Below, in pieces: positions 16,671 through 25,498 of a DNA stretch of 43,752 bases. The notes beneath the pieces are model-generated. The model was not told the origin of the DNA and searched no databases. It saw only the letters and a list, made by a program, of their open reading frames with translations. Origin of the DNA: Pseudomonas viridiflava (GTDB taxonomy: Bacteria; Pseudomonadota; Gammaproteobacteria; Pseudomonadales; Pseudomonadaceae). The stretch is from the NCBI RefSeq assembly GCF_001642795.1, contig NZ_LKEH01000018.1:52609-96360 (forward strand). Reading direction: 5' to 3'. Positions within the stretch are counted from its first letter, which is position 1. Each line of letters opens with the position of its first letter. Position numbers and translations under genes: made by a program.

Positions 16671-17054
16671 TTACTCTGTCAGGTTGACTTGTGCGGCCTC
16701 GTCAAACTTCAACCGGGCAGCTTCAACATCAGGCAATTTATCAAGCGTCCATTTATGCAGCTCACGAAATGGCTGCTGAAGTGTGCGTCCAAGTTGGGTG
16801 ATCTCATATTGGACTGCAACGGGCGAGAACGAGATGATGTGGCGCGAGACCAAGCCATTTCGTTCCAGTCTCCGCAGGCACTGTGTGAGTGCCTTCTGGG
16901 TGACGCCCTCAAGGCGGCGCTTGATAGCGTTAAATCGGTGTGGCCCGTCATCGAGCACTGCCAGAACCATCATTGACCACTTATCAGCAATCTGGTCGAA
17001 CAGCGCTCGACTTGGGCAGTCCGACGAAAAGCATTGTGGCTTTAATTCCAACAT
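16671..17054 (-). CDS. HxlR-family (DUF24) redox-type transcriptional regulator
   Basis: A 127-residue winged-helix protein of normal HxlR length. The signature runs DQIADKWSMMVLAVLDDGPH, RFNAIKRRLEGVTQKALTQC, LRRLERNGLVSRHI and VQYEITQLGRTL. Two cysteines near the N-terminus (Cys8 and Cys13) sit where YodB/QorR-type members carry the Cys that senses quinones or other electrophiles. It is divergent from an Old Yellow Enzyme gene, the classic target of such regulators, and a perfect 18-bp dyad lies between the two starts. It therefore most likely represses the reductase gene and itself. Confidence 0.9.
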   Translation of the reverse strand: MLELKPQCFSSDCPSRALFDQIADKWSMMVLAVLDDGPHRFNAIKRRLEGVTQKALTQCLRRLERNGLVSRHIISFSPVAVQYEITQLGRTLQQPFRELHKWTLDKLPDVEAARLKFDEAAQVNLTE

Positions 17055-17072
17055 CGAAGTTTCCTCATGTAT

Positions 17073-17090
17073 ACCTAGGCGACTCTAGGT
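17073..17090. promoter_or_regulatory. Dyad operator candidate for the HxlR regulator
   Basis: ACCTAG-GCGACT-CTAGGT is a perfect 6+6 inverted repeat with a 6-nt spacer. It lies 19 bases upstream of the HxlR start and 7 bases before a TTGACC -35 for the opposite gene, the right place for repression of both. Confidence 0.6.
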
Positions 17091-17096
17091 GCCTAA

Positions 17097-17123
17097 TTGA
17101 CCTTCAGGTCTATAAATTATACT
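17097..17123 (+). promoter_or_regulatory. Promoter of the Old Yellow Enzyme gene
   Basis: TTGACC (17097-17102) and TATACT (17118-17123) with a 15-bp spacer, directly after the dyad at 17073-17090. The spacer is 2 bp shorter than ideal. Confidence 0.5.
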
Positions 17124-17157
17124 TATGTGGCTTCCTGAAGCAAATGGAGTCCACCCT

Positions 17158-18276
17158 ATGTCAAAACTTGATACCAGCGTTTTATTTCGTCCTCTTTCCA
17201 TCCGGTCGCTTGAGTTGAAAAATCGGATTGTCATGGCTCCGATGACGAGGCAATTTTCGCCTGATGGTATTCCTGGTGAAGGGAGTGCGGCCTATTACCG
17301 GCGCAGGGCCGAGGGTCGAGTCGGGTTGATTTTGTCAGAAGGCACCGTCGTTGATCGGCCCGCTTCACGCAATGGTCCCGGCATTCCTTTTTTTCATGGT
17401 GAGGCAGCGCTGGCCGGATGGAAGAACGTGATTGATTCGGTTCACAACGCTGGTGGTCGCATGGGGCCGCAAATCTGGCACACCGGTGCGGTGCGAGAAG
17501 CCAGCGGCTGGGAGCCTGATGTATCTGTTGAAAGCCCATCCGGCCTCAATTCGCCAGATGACCCGCGCGGCGTGGTGATGAGCGAAGAGGATATTGCAGA
17601 CGCAGTTGCTGCGTTCGCAAAGGCAGCGGCGGATGCCAAACGCCTGGGCTTCGACACAGTCGAGATCCATGGGGCTCATGGTTATTTGATTGATCAGTTC
17701 TTCTGGGCAGGCACCAATCAGCGCACTGATCGTTACGGGGGACTGACGATCAAAGAGCGCTCCCGATTTGCTGCGGACATCGTATCTGCCGTCCGTCACG
17801 CGGTGGGGCCTGAATTCCCCATCATCATGCGTGTCAGCCAATGGAAGCAGCAGGACTTTAGTGTGCGCCTCGCTGAGACGCCTGGTTTGATGGAGCAGTG
17901 GCTGTTGCCGTTGGTCGAGGCGGGTGTCGATGTCCTGCATTGCTCGCAGCGACGTTTTTGGGACCCCGAGTTTCCCGAAGTTGATGGTGAGAACGGGCTC
18001 AACTGCGCGGGCTGGGCAAAGAAAGTCACTGGGGCTACAACCATCAGTGTCGGTTCAGTAGGGCTGGATAACGACGTGACTCACGCATTCGCCGGTGAAG
18101 GATCCACCCCCGCGAGCCTGGACCGGCTTGTTGAGCGCATGGAGCGTGAAGAGTTTGATCTGATCGCAGTAGGACGTGTCTTGCTGACCGACAAGGATTG
18201 GGTCGCCAAAGTGGAAAAAGGTGATTACGCAGGCCTCAAGGGCTTCAATCCGGCATCTTTGGCTGAACTGGTATGA
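17158..18276 (+). CDS. Old Yellow Enzyme-type NADH:flavin oxidoreductase
   Basis: A 372-residue FMN-dependent ene-reductase. Family features in order: LFRPLSIRSLELKNRIVMAP at the N-terminus, SEGTVVDRPASRNGPGIPFF, QIWHTGAVR, the central IHGAHGYLIDQFFWAGTNQR followed by TDRYGG, and a C-terminal phosphate-binding segment (TISVGSVG, DLIAVGRVLLTD). Such enzymes reduce activated C=C bonds, enones, quinones or nitro compounds. The start at 17158 has GGAG 8 nt upstream; the frame extends to 17125 without support. It is divergent from an HxlR regulator and followed by a PanE-like gene on the same strand 220 bp away. Confidence 0.92.
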   Translation: MSKLDTSVLFRPLSIRSLELKNRIVMAPMTRQFSPDGIPGEGSAAYYRRRAEGRVGLILSEGTVVDRPASRNGPGIPFFHGEAALAGWKNVIDSVHNAGGRMGPQIWHTGAVREASGWEPDVSVESPSGLNSPDDPRGVVMSEEDIADAVAAFAKAAADAKRLGFDTVEIHGAHGYLIDQFFWAGTNQRTDRYGGLTIKERSRFAADIVSAVRHAVGPEFPIIMRVSQWKQQDFSVRLAETPGLMEQWLLPLVEAGVDVLHCSQRRFWDPEFPEVDGENGLNCAGWAKKVTGATTISVGSVGLDNDVTHAFAGEGSTPASLDRLVERMEREEFDLIAVGRVLLTDKDWVAKVEKGDYAGLKGFNPASLAELV

Positions 18277-18496
18277 CGTTGATTGCGGCGTAGAAAGTGT
18301 GTGCCACGCAGGCTTCAGTCTTTAATAAAACAGAGGTCTGTGATGGTGCTGCGAACGACGTCAGCCGTTATGAAATTGTTGTGATACTGGCCAATCATGT
18401 TGGCCAGCCTGCCTGCATTGATGCAGGATTGAGTTCGGTCGTTTGGCCGAATTCCAGAATTCGTTTTTCCAGGAATTTCGTCCCCTGAGGTATGCC

Positions 18497-19477
18497 ATGC
18501 GTGTCGCTGTCGTTGGTGCTGGAGCAATCGGTGGTTTCCTGGCGTGCAAACTGTTTGCCGCTGGCCACGATGTGAGCGTGGTTGCGCGTGGTGCAACGCT
18601 TGAAGCGATTCGTGAAAATGGGTTGAAGCTGTACACGGGCGATGATCTTTTGACTGCTCGTCTGCGGGCTACATCCGCCCCCGAAGAGCTTGGCACTCAA
18701 GACATGGTGATATTTGCCGTCAAGGCGCCAGCGCTGCCACTGGCTGTGGCAAATGCCGAGGCGCTGATTGGCCCGCAGACGTGCGTCATCCCTGCACTGA
18801 ACGGCTTGCCTTGGTGGTATTTCCTTAAAACGGCGCAGGCGCTGTCGGGTTTGCGTCTGGAGGCTGTCGACCCAGATGGCGTAATAGAAAAAGCCATTCC
18901 TGTTGAAACCGTCATCGGCTGTGTTGTGTTCCCGTCCTGCACAGTGCTGAGTCCGGCGGTGATTAAACACATGTCCGGGAGCAGAATCGTTTTTGGCGAG
19001 CCAGGGGGTGGTTATAGCGAACGGACCGAAACCATCGCCAGGATTTTTTGTGATGCCGGTTTTGATGCCCACGCCCACGAAAATGTACGCGAAGAGATAT
19101 GGCTGAAACTTCTGGGAAACGCGTGCTACAACCCTGTCAGCCTGCTGGTCGGCGCTGCAACCGATGAGCTGATTGATGACCCGTTTCTCCATGCGTTGTT
19201 CATTAACATGATGGACGAGTTGCTTGATCTGGGAAGGCGGCTGGGGCTTGCACCGCCGATTGATCCTGAGCAAAGGATCGCAATCACCCGCAAACTCGGC
19301 AAGGTGAAAACCTCCATGTTGCAAGACATCGAGGGGAACAGGCCCGTCGAAATCCAGGCCATCCTGGGAGCGCTGGTATCGGTGGCCGATCGGGTAGGGG
19401 CTCCACTGCCTCACACGCGTACTGTATATGCCTTGGCTCGTAGGCGGGCGGCCACCCTGGGGCTTCTCCCAGGCTGA
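18497..19477 (+). CDS. PanE/ApbA-family 2-dehydropantoate reductase-like protein
   Basis: A 326-residue NADP-dependent reductase. The Rossmann motif is at the very start (RVAVVGAGAIGGFLACKLFA). The family Lys-Asn catalytic segment is EEIWLKLLGNACYNPVSLLV, and the C-terminal domain contains TSMLQDIEGNRPVEIQAILG. This matches ketopantoate reductases; core panE would normally lie elsewhere, so this copy probably acts on another 2-oxo acid in the same pathway as the neighbouring dehydrogenase and ene-reductase. The start at 18497 is preceded by GAGG and begins directly with the fold. It ends 86 bp before a terminator shared with nrdB. Confidence 0.88.
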   Translation: MRVAVVGAGAIGGFLACKLFAAGHDVSVVARGATLEAIRENGLKLYTGDDLLTARLRATSAPEELGTQDMVIFAVKAPALPLAVANAEALIGPQTCVIPALNGLPWWYFLKTAQALSGLRLEAVDPDGVIEKAIPVETVIGCVVFPSCTVLSPAVIKHMSGSRIVFGEPGGGYSERTETIARIFCDAGFDAHAHENVREEIWLKLLGNACYNPVSLLVGAATDELIDDPFLHALFINMMDELLDLGRRLGLAPPIDPEQRIAITRKLGKVKTSMLQDIEGNRPVEIQAILGALVSVADRVGAPLPHTRTVYALARRRAATLGLLPG

Positions 19478-19563
19478 GTGCTTGACCCGTAAATGTGTCG
19501 TCTCTTGTTCTCTACTCGCGTCAATCGGGGGCGGTAGTGCTTTGACAATTTTGGACTCGCACA

Positions 19564-19597
19564 AAAAAGCCAGGAAGCTTTCGCGCCCTGGCTTTTT
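19564..19597. terminator. Bidirectional Rho-independent terminator
   Basis: AAAAAGCCAGG / CCTGGCTTTTT stem of 11 bp with a 12-nt loop between the convergent PanE-like gene and nrdB. T-runs are present on both strands. Confidence 0.88.
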
Positions 19598-19624
19598 CAC
19601 TACAACCGGTTCAACCCCAAGCTA

Positions 19625-20872
19625 TCAATCCCAGCTCAGCGCCCCACCCGTCTGATACTCAATAACCCGAGTCTCGAAGAAGTTCTTCTCTTTCTTCAAG
19701 TCCATGATCTCGCTCATCCATGGGAACGGGTTGGTGGTACCTGGGTACTCTTCCTTCAGACCGATCTGGCTCAGGCGACGGTTGGCGATGAACTTGAGGT
19801 AGTCCTCCATCATCGCTGCGTTCATGCCCAGTACGCCGCGTGGCATGGTGTCACGTGCGTATTCGATTTCCAGCTGAGTGCCCTGCAGGATCATCTGCGT
19901 GGCTTCTTCTTTCATCTCGGCATCCCACAGGTGCGGGTTTTCGATCTTGATCTGGTTGATCACGTCGATGCCGAAGTTCAGGTGCATGGATTCGTCGCGC
20001 AGGATGTACTGGAACTGCTCGGCGACGCCGGTCATTTTGTTGCGACGGCCCATGGACAGGATCTGGGTGAAGCCGCAGTAGAAGAAGATGCCTTCCAGAA
20101 CGCAGTAATAGGCGATCAGGTTGCGCAGCAGTTCCTTGTCGGTTTCGACGGTGCCGGTTTCGAACTTCGGATCGGAGATCGAACGGGTGTACTTCAGGCC
20201 CCAGGCTGCTTTCTTCGCGACCGATGGAATCTCGTGGTACATGTTGAAGATCTCGCCTTCATCCATGGCCAGCGATTCGATGCAGTACTGGTAGGCGTGG
20301 GTGTGGATCGCTTCCTCGAAGGCCTGGCGCAGGATGTACTGGCGGCACTCCGGGTTGGTGATCAGGCGGTACACAGCCAGCACGAGGTTGTTGGCAACCA
20401 GCGAGTCGGCGGTGGAGAAGAAGCCCAGGTTGCGCATGACGATGCGGCGTTCGTCGTCGGTCAGGCCTTCCGGGTTTTTCCAGAGGGCGATGTCGGCGGT
20501 CATGTTGACTTCTTGCGGCATCCAGTGGTTTGCGCAACCGTCCAGGTACTTCTGCCAGGCCCAGTCGTACTTGAAGGGTACGAGCTGGTTAAGGTCGGCG
20601 CGGCAGTTGATCATCATCTTTTCGTCAACGGCAACGCGAGCGCTGGCGCCTTCGAGTTCGGCCAGACCTTCGGCAACGTCCAGTGCATCCAGCGCTTTCT
20701 TGGCGCGGATCAGGGCTGCGGAGTCGTTGGCGGTGACGGCACGTGCTTCCTGGGCCGCTGCGCCACCGGCGCTGTCGAGGCGGTCCATGTTGGCTTCGTT
20801 GGCGTGACCGGCGTTTGCCGCTTTGGCAACTACTTCGCCGTCTTCTTTATCGAATTCGTCCCAGCTCAGCAT
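19625..20872 (-). CDS. nrdB: Ribonucleoside-diphosphate reductase beta subunit (class Ia)
   Basis: The 415-residue small subunit that houses the diiron-tyrosyl radical cofactor used by NrdA to make deoxyribonucleotides. Iron ligands and the radical Tyr are visible: [12 protein letters not shown] gives E-x2-H-x3-[10 protein letters not shown] the second-site Glu, and [10 protein letters not shown] the E-x2-H pair. The C-terminal tail [19 protein letters not shown] carries the Tyr of the radical-transfer path and docks on NrdA. A ~60-residue N-terminal Ala/Asp-rich extension is as in other Pseudomonas NrdB. A GGGAG Shine-Dalgarno precedes the start. Unlike the usual nrdAB operon it has its own promoter and is separated from nrdA by a Fic module. 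Confidence 0.96.
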   Translation of the reverse strand: MLSWDEFDKEDGEVVAKAANAGHANEANMDRLDSAGGAAAQEARAVTANDSAALIRAKKALDALDVAEGLAELEGASARVAVDEKMMINCRADLNQLVPFKYDWAWQKYLDGCANHWMPQEVNMTADIALWKNPEGLTDDERRIVMRNLGFFSTADSLVANNLVLAVYRLITNPECRQYILRQAFEEAIHTHAYQYCIESLAMDEGEIFNMYHEIPSVAKKAAWGLKYTRSISDPKFETGTVETDKELLRNLIAYYCVLEGIFFYCGFTQILSMGRRNKMTGVAEQFQYILRDESMHLNFGIDVINQIKIENPHLWDAEMKEEATQMILQGTQLEIEYARDTMPRGVLGMNAAMMEDYLKFIANRRLSQIGLKEEYPGTTNPFPWMSEIMDLKKEKNFFETRVIEYQTGGALSWD

Positions 20873-21289
20873 GGTGATGAGGCTCCCGCTTGAGGATCGC
20901 CGTAGCGACCTTGGTTAGATTTTAAGGTGTGAAGTGCCCACGTCGTCAGCTCGAAAACGCAGGTACTGAAATTGAGGCTGTCTTTGATGCTGCGATTGAC
21001 CGGTTATGAGCGTGTCGGTCGTCCGTTCGGTTTGCTGCCGTGGCAATGCCCTACAGGCGAGCAAAGCGAGTGATCTGGATTGCTTTGAGGTGATGCAATT
21101 TTGCTGATGCAAATTGTCATTCGAGTACCCTGAAGCGAGCGCGGGATTATACAGATTTTGCCCGGCACTTGTTGAACCGAAAGTAGATTTCGGTGGGTGA
21201 TTCACGCTTTTTTCTCGCAGGCTTCAGCATCGGTTTACGCGTTGCTGAAAGCAGCAGGAAATTCAGCTGAATCCCTTATCTAGTGTTTT
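20873..21289 (-). promoter_or_regulatory. nrdB upstream region with -10 box
   Basis: A 417-bp gap. On the minus strand a perfect TATAAT lies at 21146-21151 (reading leftward), preceded by TTCAAC 19 bp upstream, which would start transcription near 21139 and give a leader of about 270 nt before nrdB. No clear NrdR box was found here. No gene is supported. Confidence 0.5.
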
Positions 21290-21505
21290 TTACATTTCGA
21301 AACGCAGCATATAGTGCCTGCCGGTTTTGGGCAACAGGCTGCGTTGTCGCACATAGGTCGGGTTTTCACTGATGCGTAATCGATAGATTTCCTGCGCATC
21401 GCGGCTGCCGGGCTTCTTGGCGTGATGAGATGTTTGAGGGGATGATTTGCGGTCTGGTTTGGCGCTGATTTTAACTGCGAATTCATGCTGGATTCGACGA
21501 GCGGT
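21290..21505 (-). pseudogene. Open frame continuing after the fic stop; possible gene remnant
   Basis: Directly after the fic stop codon, in the same frame, 71 sense codons follow before TAA at 21290-21292. Codon use is typical of Pseudomonas and the translation looks like real protein (RRIQHEFAVKISAKPD, then DAQEIYRLRISENPTYVRQR and LLPKTGRHYMLRFEM). There is no ATG near the front. It could be the surviving 3' end of a gene that the Fic module replaced, or a lost C-terminal part of a longer Fic protein. No family is recognised. Confidence 0.4.
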
Positions 21506-22111
21506 TCAGCTCTCAGACGGGATAGGTTTTCCAATGCAGCGCTCGAATACATTGATAAGCGCATCGTATTCACAATCTACGGCATCGATATTCGCTTGCG
21601 TCCACTCCTCGGCCTCGACTGCCCACCAGCTAATGTCGTAGCCAACGTTCATGATGAGATGTTCAAACAGGACTCGTTGAGCTCTGCCGTTGCCTTCCCT
21701 GAAAGGGTGAATGACATTGAGGTCGCCGAATGCCTCGGCGCTGGCTTTCACAAGCTCCTGCCGTCCCAAATCTTGAAACCAGTTTGCTTTGGCAAGAGAT
21801 GCAAATAGCTTTTTAGCTTCAGGCTCAATGCGAGTCATCGTGCAAAAACGCGTGTCGCCCTTGGATATGTCTACCATGCGCAGTTCTCCTGCCCAGTCAT
21901 AGAGATCGGCGAACAGAAGGCGATGGAGATTCCTGAGGTAGAGGAGATTGTAGGGAGGCGCAGCAAACTCGATCAGATTCAAAGCGACTTCAGACAGCGC
22001 ACGCTCCGCTTCCGCCAATACGTCATCCTGAATCAGGTTCAATCGATTTTTCAAAACCGTTGTGCCGGGATGGCAGTACGGATCCTGGCCAGCACCGTAT
22101 TTATCGAGCAT
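21506..22111 (-). CDS. fic: Fic-domain AMP-transferase toxin
   Basis: A 201-residue Fic protein. The catalytic loop is canonical, HPFREGNGR at residues 135-143: His as base, Glu/Gly for the phosphate anchor, and the final Arg for gamma-phosphate binding. The flap and core are recognisable (YDWAGELRMVDISKGDTRFC). Short Fic proteins of this class (FicT/VbhT type) AMPylate GyrB and ParE and stop growth unless blocked by a small antitoxin. The antitoxin gene lies directly upstream, with its stop overlapping the fic start as TGATG. The pair sits between nrdA and nrdB, apparently as an insertion. Confidence 0.93.
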   Translation of the reverse strand: MLDKYGAGQDPYCHPGTTVLKNRLNLIQDDVLAEAERALSEVALNLIEFAAPPYNLLYLRNLHRLLFADLYDWAGELRMVDISKGDTRFCTMTRIEPEAKKLFASLAKANWFQDLGRQELVKASAEAFGDLNVIHPFREGNGRAQRVLFEHLIMNVGYDISWWAVEAEEWTQANIDAVDCEYDALINVFERCIGKPIPSES

Positions 22112-22281
22112 CAGGCCTGTTTGTTACGGTAGGTTTTTAAAAGCTCTTCTCGCGTCGGGAGAGTACGCTCGGCATCGAGTGGCGTGCTGTCATAGCCTTC
22201 CAGGCGCAAGCTGGCTGCGTAATTGGAGCGGCGTACTTTTGCAAAGTGAGCTTTTTTTGCCTGAATTGAGAGCGTCGGCAT
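22111..22281 (-). CDS. Fic antitoxin (VbhA/FicA/YhfG-like), class I inhibitor
   Basis: A 56-residue protein that is easy to miss because of its size: it begins MPTLSIQAKKAHFAKVRRSN and ends with ELLKTYRNKQA. It carries the Fic inhibitory motif [S/T]xxxE[G/N] as S24-LRL-E28-G29 in SLRLEG; the Glu would fill the ATP gamma-phosphate site by pairing with Arg143 of the toxin. The gene ends in TGA that shares one base with the fic ATG, so antitoxin is made first and the toxin is translationally coupled. Length, motif and order all match known FicA/FicT pairs. Confidence 0.9.
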   Translation of the reverse strand: MPTLSIQAKKAHFAKVRRSNYAASLRLEGYDSTPLDAERTLPTREELLKTYRNKQA

Positions 22282-22474
22282 GATTGAGACTCTGATTTTG
22301 TAGAGCCGTCAGTTTAGCCAAAAAAGGAGGCGTGTTGGGGGACAGGTGATCAGAAACCTTTGTAACAGCTAACAAAGGCCAGAGAGGGGGGATTTGGCTT
22401 CGGCGATGATCGACAATCTGATAGGGACCTACGACGAGCATTGGCACGATCACATTCAAGCGTAAACGCCACAC

Positions 22475-22506
22475 AACAAAAAGCCCCTGAAAAGGGGCTT
22501 TTTGTT
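22475..22506 (-). terminator. nrdA terminator
   Basis: AACAAAAAGCCCC / GGGGCTTTTTGTT, a 13-bp stem with a 6-nt loop, 30 bases past the nrdA stop. It separates nrdA from the Fic module and is symmetrical enough to work in both directions. Confidence 0.9.
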
Positions 22507-22536
22507 TACTGCCGTACGGGGCTCAGACGCTCAGCC

Positions 22537-25449
22537 TTATTGGCAAGCCTCGCAATCCGGCTCGTCGATGGCGCACGCCTTTGGAACCGGTGCCGGACCT
22601 GCCGGTGCGGCTTCGGTCGGGCGCGGGGCGGTGATGGCCGAGTCGTCCGGGCCGTGGCCGCCGCTCGATACTGCGTTGAGCTTGCCGGTGTTGACGGTCG
22701 ACTTCTCGGTGCTGGTCGCAGCCAGGGCACGGAGGTAGTAGGTGGTTTTCAGACCACGGTACCAGGCCATGCGGTAGGTCACGTCCAGCTTCTTGCCCGA
22801 TGCGCCAGCGATGTACAGGTTCAGCGACTGAGCCTGATCGATCCACTTCTGACGACGGCTTGCCGCGTCGACGATCCACTTGGTGTCCACTTCGAAGGCA
22901 GTCGCGTACAGCTCTTTGAGCTCCTGCGGGATGCGCTCGATCTGTTGCACCGAACCGTCGTAGTACTTCAGGTCGTTGATCATGACCGAGTCCCACAGAT
23001 CGCGAGCCTTGAGGTCGCGAACCAGGTACGGGTTGATCACGGTGAATTCGCCCGACAGGTTCGATTTCACGTACAGGTTCTGGTAGGTCGGTTCGATCGA
23101 CTGCGACACGCCGGTGATGTTGGCGATGGTGGCGGTCGGTGCGATGGCCATGATGTTCGAGTTACGGATACCTTTCTGCACACGGGCACGTACCGGTGCC
23201 CAGTCCAGGGATTCCTTCAGGTCGACGTCGATGTACTTCTCGCCACGCTGCTCGATCAGGATCTGTTGCGAATCCAGCGGCAGTATGCCCTTGGACCACA
23301 GCGAACCCTGGAACGTCTCGTAGGCGCCACGCTCGTCGGCCAGATCGCAGGACGCCTGGATGGCGTAGTAGCTGACCGCTTCCATCGAGGAGTCGGCGAA
23401 CTGCACGGCAGCATCGGAACCGTACGGGATGTGCTGCAGATACAGCGCGTCCTGGAAGCCCATGATGCCCAGGCCGACCGGACGGTGGCGCAGGTTGGAG
23501 TTCTTGGCCTGCGGTACGGAGTAGTAGTTGATGTCGATGACGTTATCGAGCATGCGAACGGCTACGTCGACAGTGCGCTTGAGCTTGTCGGTGTCCAGTT
23601 TGCCGTTGACGATGTGGTTCGGCAGGTTGATCGAGCCCAGGTTGCAGACAGCGATCTCGTCCTTGTTGGTGTTGAGGGTGATCTCGGTGCACAGGTTCGA
23701 ACTGTGAACCACGCCCACGTGCTGCTGCGGGCTGCGCAGGTTGCACGGATCCTTGAAGGTCAGCCATGGGTGGCCGGTTTCAAACAGCATCGAGAGCATC
23801 TTGCGCCACAGATCCTTGGCCTGGATGGTCTTGAACAGTTTGATCTTGCCTGGGTATTCGGTCAGCGCTTCGTAGTACTCGTAGCGCTCCTGGAAGGCCT
23901 TGCCGGTCAGGTCGTGCAGGTCCGGTACTTCGGATGGCGAGAACAGGGTCCACGGGCCGTCATCGAAGACGCGCTTCATGAACAGGTCAGGGATCCAGTT
24001 GGCGGTGTTCATGTCGTGGGTACGACGACGGTCATCACCGGTGTTCTTGCGCAGCTCGATGAACTCTTCGATGTCCATGTGCCAGGTTTCCAGGTAGGCA
24101 CAGACAGCGCCCTTGCGCTTGCCGCCCTGGTTGACCGCTACAGCGGTGTCGTTGACCACTTTCAGGAACGGCACGACGCCTTGCGATTTGCCGTTGGTGC
24201 CCTTGATGTACGAGCCCAGCGCACGAACCGGCGTCCAGTCGTTGCCCAGACCGCCTGCGAATTTGGACAGCATGGCGTTGTCGTGGATCGCGTGGTAGAT
24301 GCCCGACAGGTCATCCGGCACGGTGGTCAGGTAGCAGCTGGACAGCTGTGGACGCAGGGTACCGGCGTTGAACAGCGTCGGGGTCGACGACATGTAGTCG
24401 AAGGACGACAGCAGGTTGTAGAACTCGATGGCGCGGTCTTCACGAGCCTTCTCTTCGATGGCAAGGCCCATGGCCACGCGCATGAAGAAGATCTGCGGCA
24501 GTTCGAAACGTACGCCATCCTTGTGGATGAAGTAACGGTCGTACAAGGTCTGCAGGCCCAGGTAGGTGAACTGCTGATCGCGCTCGTGGTTGATCGCCTT
24601 GCCCAGCTTCTCGAGGTCGAACTCGGCCAGCACAGGGTTGAGCAGCTCGTACTTGATACCGGCAGCGACGTAGGCAGGCAGTGCCTTGGCGTACAGGTCG
24701 GCCATCTCGTGGTGCGTGGCGCTTTCGGCCACTTGCAGGAAGCTCAGGCCTTCGGCACGCAGGGTGTCCATCAGCAGGCGGGCGGTCACGAACGAGTAGT
24801 TCGGCTCACGCTCGACCAGCGTACGGGCAGTCATCACCAGCGCGGTGTTGACGTCTTTCAGCGCAACGCCGTCGTACAGGTTCTTCAGGGTTTCGTTCTG
24901 GATCAGGTCGGCGTCGACTTCAGCCAGACCTTCGCACGCTTCGGTAACGATGGTGTTCAGGCGGCCCATGTCGAGCGGCGCGAAGCTGCCGTCAGCGCGG
25001 GTGATGCGGATCGAAGGGTGAGCCTGGACTTCGTCTTCCGGCGCACGAACGGCACGCTCCTTGGCGCGCGAGTCACGGTAGATGACGTAGTCGCGGGCCA
25101 CTTTCTGCTCGCCGGCACGCATCAGGGCCAGTTCGACCTGGTCCTGGATTTCTTCGATGTGGATGGTGCCGCCCGAAGGCATGCGACGCTTGAAGGTGGC
25201 GGTGACCTGTTCGGTCAGGCGGGCAACGGTGTCGTGGATGCGCGACGAGGCGGCAGCAGCGCCGCCCTCAACTGCAAGAAACGCCTTGGTGATGGCGACG
25301 GTGATCTTGTCATCGGTGTAAGCGACGACAGTGCCGTTACGCTTGATCACGCGCAGTTGACCAGGAGCGGTTGCGGACAGGTCCTGCTGGGCCTGGCCTG
25401 ACAACGGCGCAGTGGTCGGCGAGTTCTCGCGAGTTGTGTCTGTTTGCAT
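22537..25449 (-). CDS. nrdA: Ribonucleoside-diphosphate reductase alpha subunit (class Ia)
   Basis: The 970-residue catalytic subunit. There are two N-terminal ATP-cone-like regions, LRVIKRNGTVVAYTDDKITV and SIRITRADGSFAPLDMGRLN, as in P. aeruginosa NrdA, whose first cone senses ATP/dATP. The ten-stranded barrel has the expected residues: LSSCYLTT and AVCNLGSINL give the redox Cys pair, and NLCTEITL the Asn-Cys-Glu active site with the thiyl-radical Cys. PTATIANITGVSQSIEPTYQ is the family signature near the end. The C-terminal tail DEPDCEACQ carries the shuttle CxxC. The start at 25449 has GGAG 8 nt upstream; an open extension to 25545 overlaps leader hairpins and is rejected. Confidence 0.96.
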   Translation of the reverse strand: MQTDTTRENSPTTAPLSGQAQQDLSATAPGQLRVIKRNGTVVAYTDDKITVAITKAFLAVEGGAAAASSRIHDTVARLTEQVTATFKRRMPSGGTIHIEEIQDQVELALMRAGEQKVARDYVIYRDSRAKERAVRAPEDEVQAHPSIRITRADGSFAPLDMGRLNTIVTEACEGLAEVDADLIQNETLKNLYDGVALKDVNTALVMTARTLVEREPNYSFVTARLLMDTLRAEGLSFLQVAESATHHEMADLYAKALPAYVAAGIKYELLNPVLAEFDLEKLGKAINHERDQQFTYLGLQTLYDRYFIHKDGVRFELPQIFFMRVAMGLAIEEKAREDRAIEFYNLLSSFDYMSSTPTLFNAGTLRPQLSSCYLTTVPDDLSGIYHAIHDNAMLSKFAGGLGNDWTPVRALGSYIKGTNGKSQGVVPFLKVVNDTAVAVNQGGKRKGAVCAYLETWHMDIEEFIELRKNTGDDRRRTHDMNTANWIPDLFMKRVFDDGPWTLFSPSEVPDLHDLTGKAFQERYEYYEALTEYPGKIKLFKTIQAKDLWRKMLSMLFETGHPWLTFKDPCNLRSPQQHVGVVHSSNLCTEITLNTNKDEIAVCNLGSINLPNHIVNGKLDTDKLKRTVDVAVRMLDNVIDINYYSVPQAKNSNLRHRPVGLGIMGFQDALYLQHIPYGSDAAVQFADSSMEAVSYYAIQASCDLADERGAYETFQGSLWSKGILPLDSQQILIEQRGEKYIDVDLKESLDWAPVRARVQKGIRNSNIMAIAPTATIANITGVSQSIEPTYQNLYVKSNLSGEFTVINPYLVRDLKARDLWDSVMINDLKYYDGSVQQIERIPQELKELYATAFEVDTKWIVDAASRRQKWIDQAQSLNLYIAGASGKKLDVTYRMAWYRGLKTTYYLRALAATSTEKSTVNTGKLNAVSSGGHGPDDSAITAPRPTEAAPAGPAPVPKACAIDEPDCEACQ

Positions 25450-25498
25450 GGGTGTCTCCACGTTCTTTAAGTTTGTTCGGGCATCGCTGCCCACCGTT

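Noticed and set aside
21280..21573. 97-codon open frame overlapping the end of fic
   Set aside because: It overlaps the well-supported fic coding sequence, and its translation is less protein-like than the frame that continues from fic.
22441..25401. 986-codon open frame on the plus strand opposite nrdA
   Set aside because: It mirrors the third-position GC bias of nrdA, its translation has no domain, and the opposite strand is a textbook NrdA.
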